Of a stretch of 16,259 nucleotides of DNA, positions 16,231 through 16,259 are shown piece after piece (the stretch's first letter is position 1; every line of letters starts with the position of its first letter). The notes under the pieces were generated by a model. The model did not search any database. It saw nothing but the letters and a program-made list of their open reading frames with translations, and was not told where the DNA came from. The position numbers and the translations under genes were made by a program. The stretch is from positions 1 to 16,259 of the forward strand of contig CATWID010000040.1 in NCBI GenBank assembly GCA_958350755.1, written 5' to 3'. Origin of the DNA: an uncultured Collinsella sp. GTDB taxonomy: Bacteria; Actinomycetota; Coriobacteriia; Coriobacteriales; Coriobacteriaceae.

Positions 16231-16259
16231 GTTATAAGGATACGTCGCCCACCTGCCAA
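16231..16259 (-). promoter_or_regulatory. Promoter of the CmpB-like membrane protein gene
   Basis: Read on the minus strand, TTGGCA (16259-16254) is followed after 17 bases by TATAAC (16236-16231), a good housekeeping-type -35/-10 pair about 27 bases upstream of the start codon. The -35 touches the window edge, so what lies further upstream is not visible. Confidence 0.6.

Overview
The window is about 16 kb of GC-rich, densely coding bacterial DNA with strong purine-rich ribosome binding sites and mostly short intergenic gaps. The gene set suggests a gut actinobacterium of the class Coriobacteriia, most likely Collinsella or a close relative: a mannose-family PTS, an extended CarA, a sortase B, an orphan MoaE-family protein and a CmpB-like permease. 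That assignment is inference from gene families and layout; no rRNA or other marker is present.

Layout from left to right. (1) At 1-2488 is the 3' part of an ABC exporter (cut by the window edge) followed after 19 bases by an unrecognised single-pass membrane protein; a strong terminator closes this unit. (2) At 2633-7452 is the pyrimidine unit: a putative PyrR-binding RNA hairpin lies on the ribosome binding site of carA, and carA and carB follow almost without a gap. (3) At 7453-7672 is a 28-bp perfect inverted repeat element and then a terminator shared with the convergent GntR gene. (4) At 7673-11522 is a sugar module: a GntR/UTRA regulator on the minus strand, and a divergent operon for a mannose-family PTS in the order IIA, IIB, IIC, IID, ending in a terminator. 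(5) At 11718-12589 are a small two-helix membrane protein and a MarR regulator. (6) At 12590-14400 are a second long-armed hairpin element, a candidate promoter, purE and a class-B-type sortase. (7) At 14468-14881 is a MoaE-family protein, then a bidirectional terminator and a convergent membrane protein with a CmpB-type permease domain, whose promoter is at the right edge of the window.

The most noteworthy structure is outside the genes. The two long hairpins at 7465-7553 and 12717-12809 have unrelated outer arm sequences, each perfectly self-complementary. Their apical segments are clearly homologous when one is read on the minus strand: a GAGCGA pair flanks a small hairpin whose base pairs change in a compensated way. 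They look like two copies of one undescribed repeat family. Second, a roughly 26-base block upstream of the MarR gene closely matches the block upstream of the PTS operon (about 19 of 26 positions, including GTTGC and GTTAAC). This suggests one regulator may control both. Third, the carA leader fits PyrR control at the level of translation rather than attenuation.

No CRISPR array, insertion sequence, phage gene, tRNA or rRNA was seen. No restriction or defence system was recognised.
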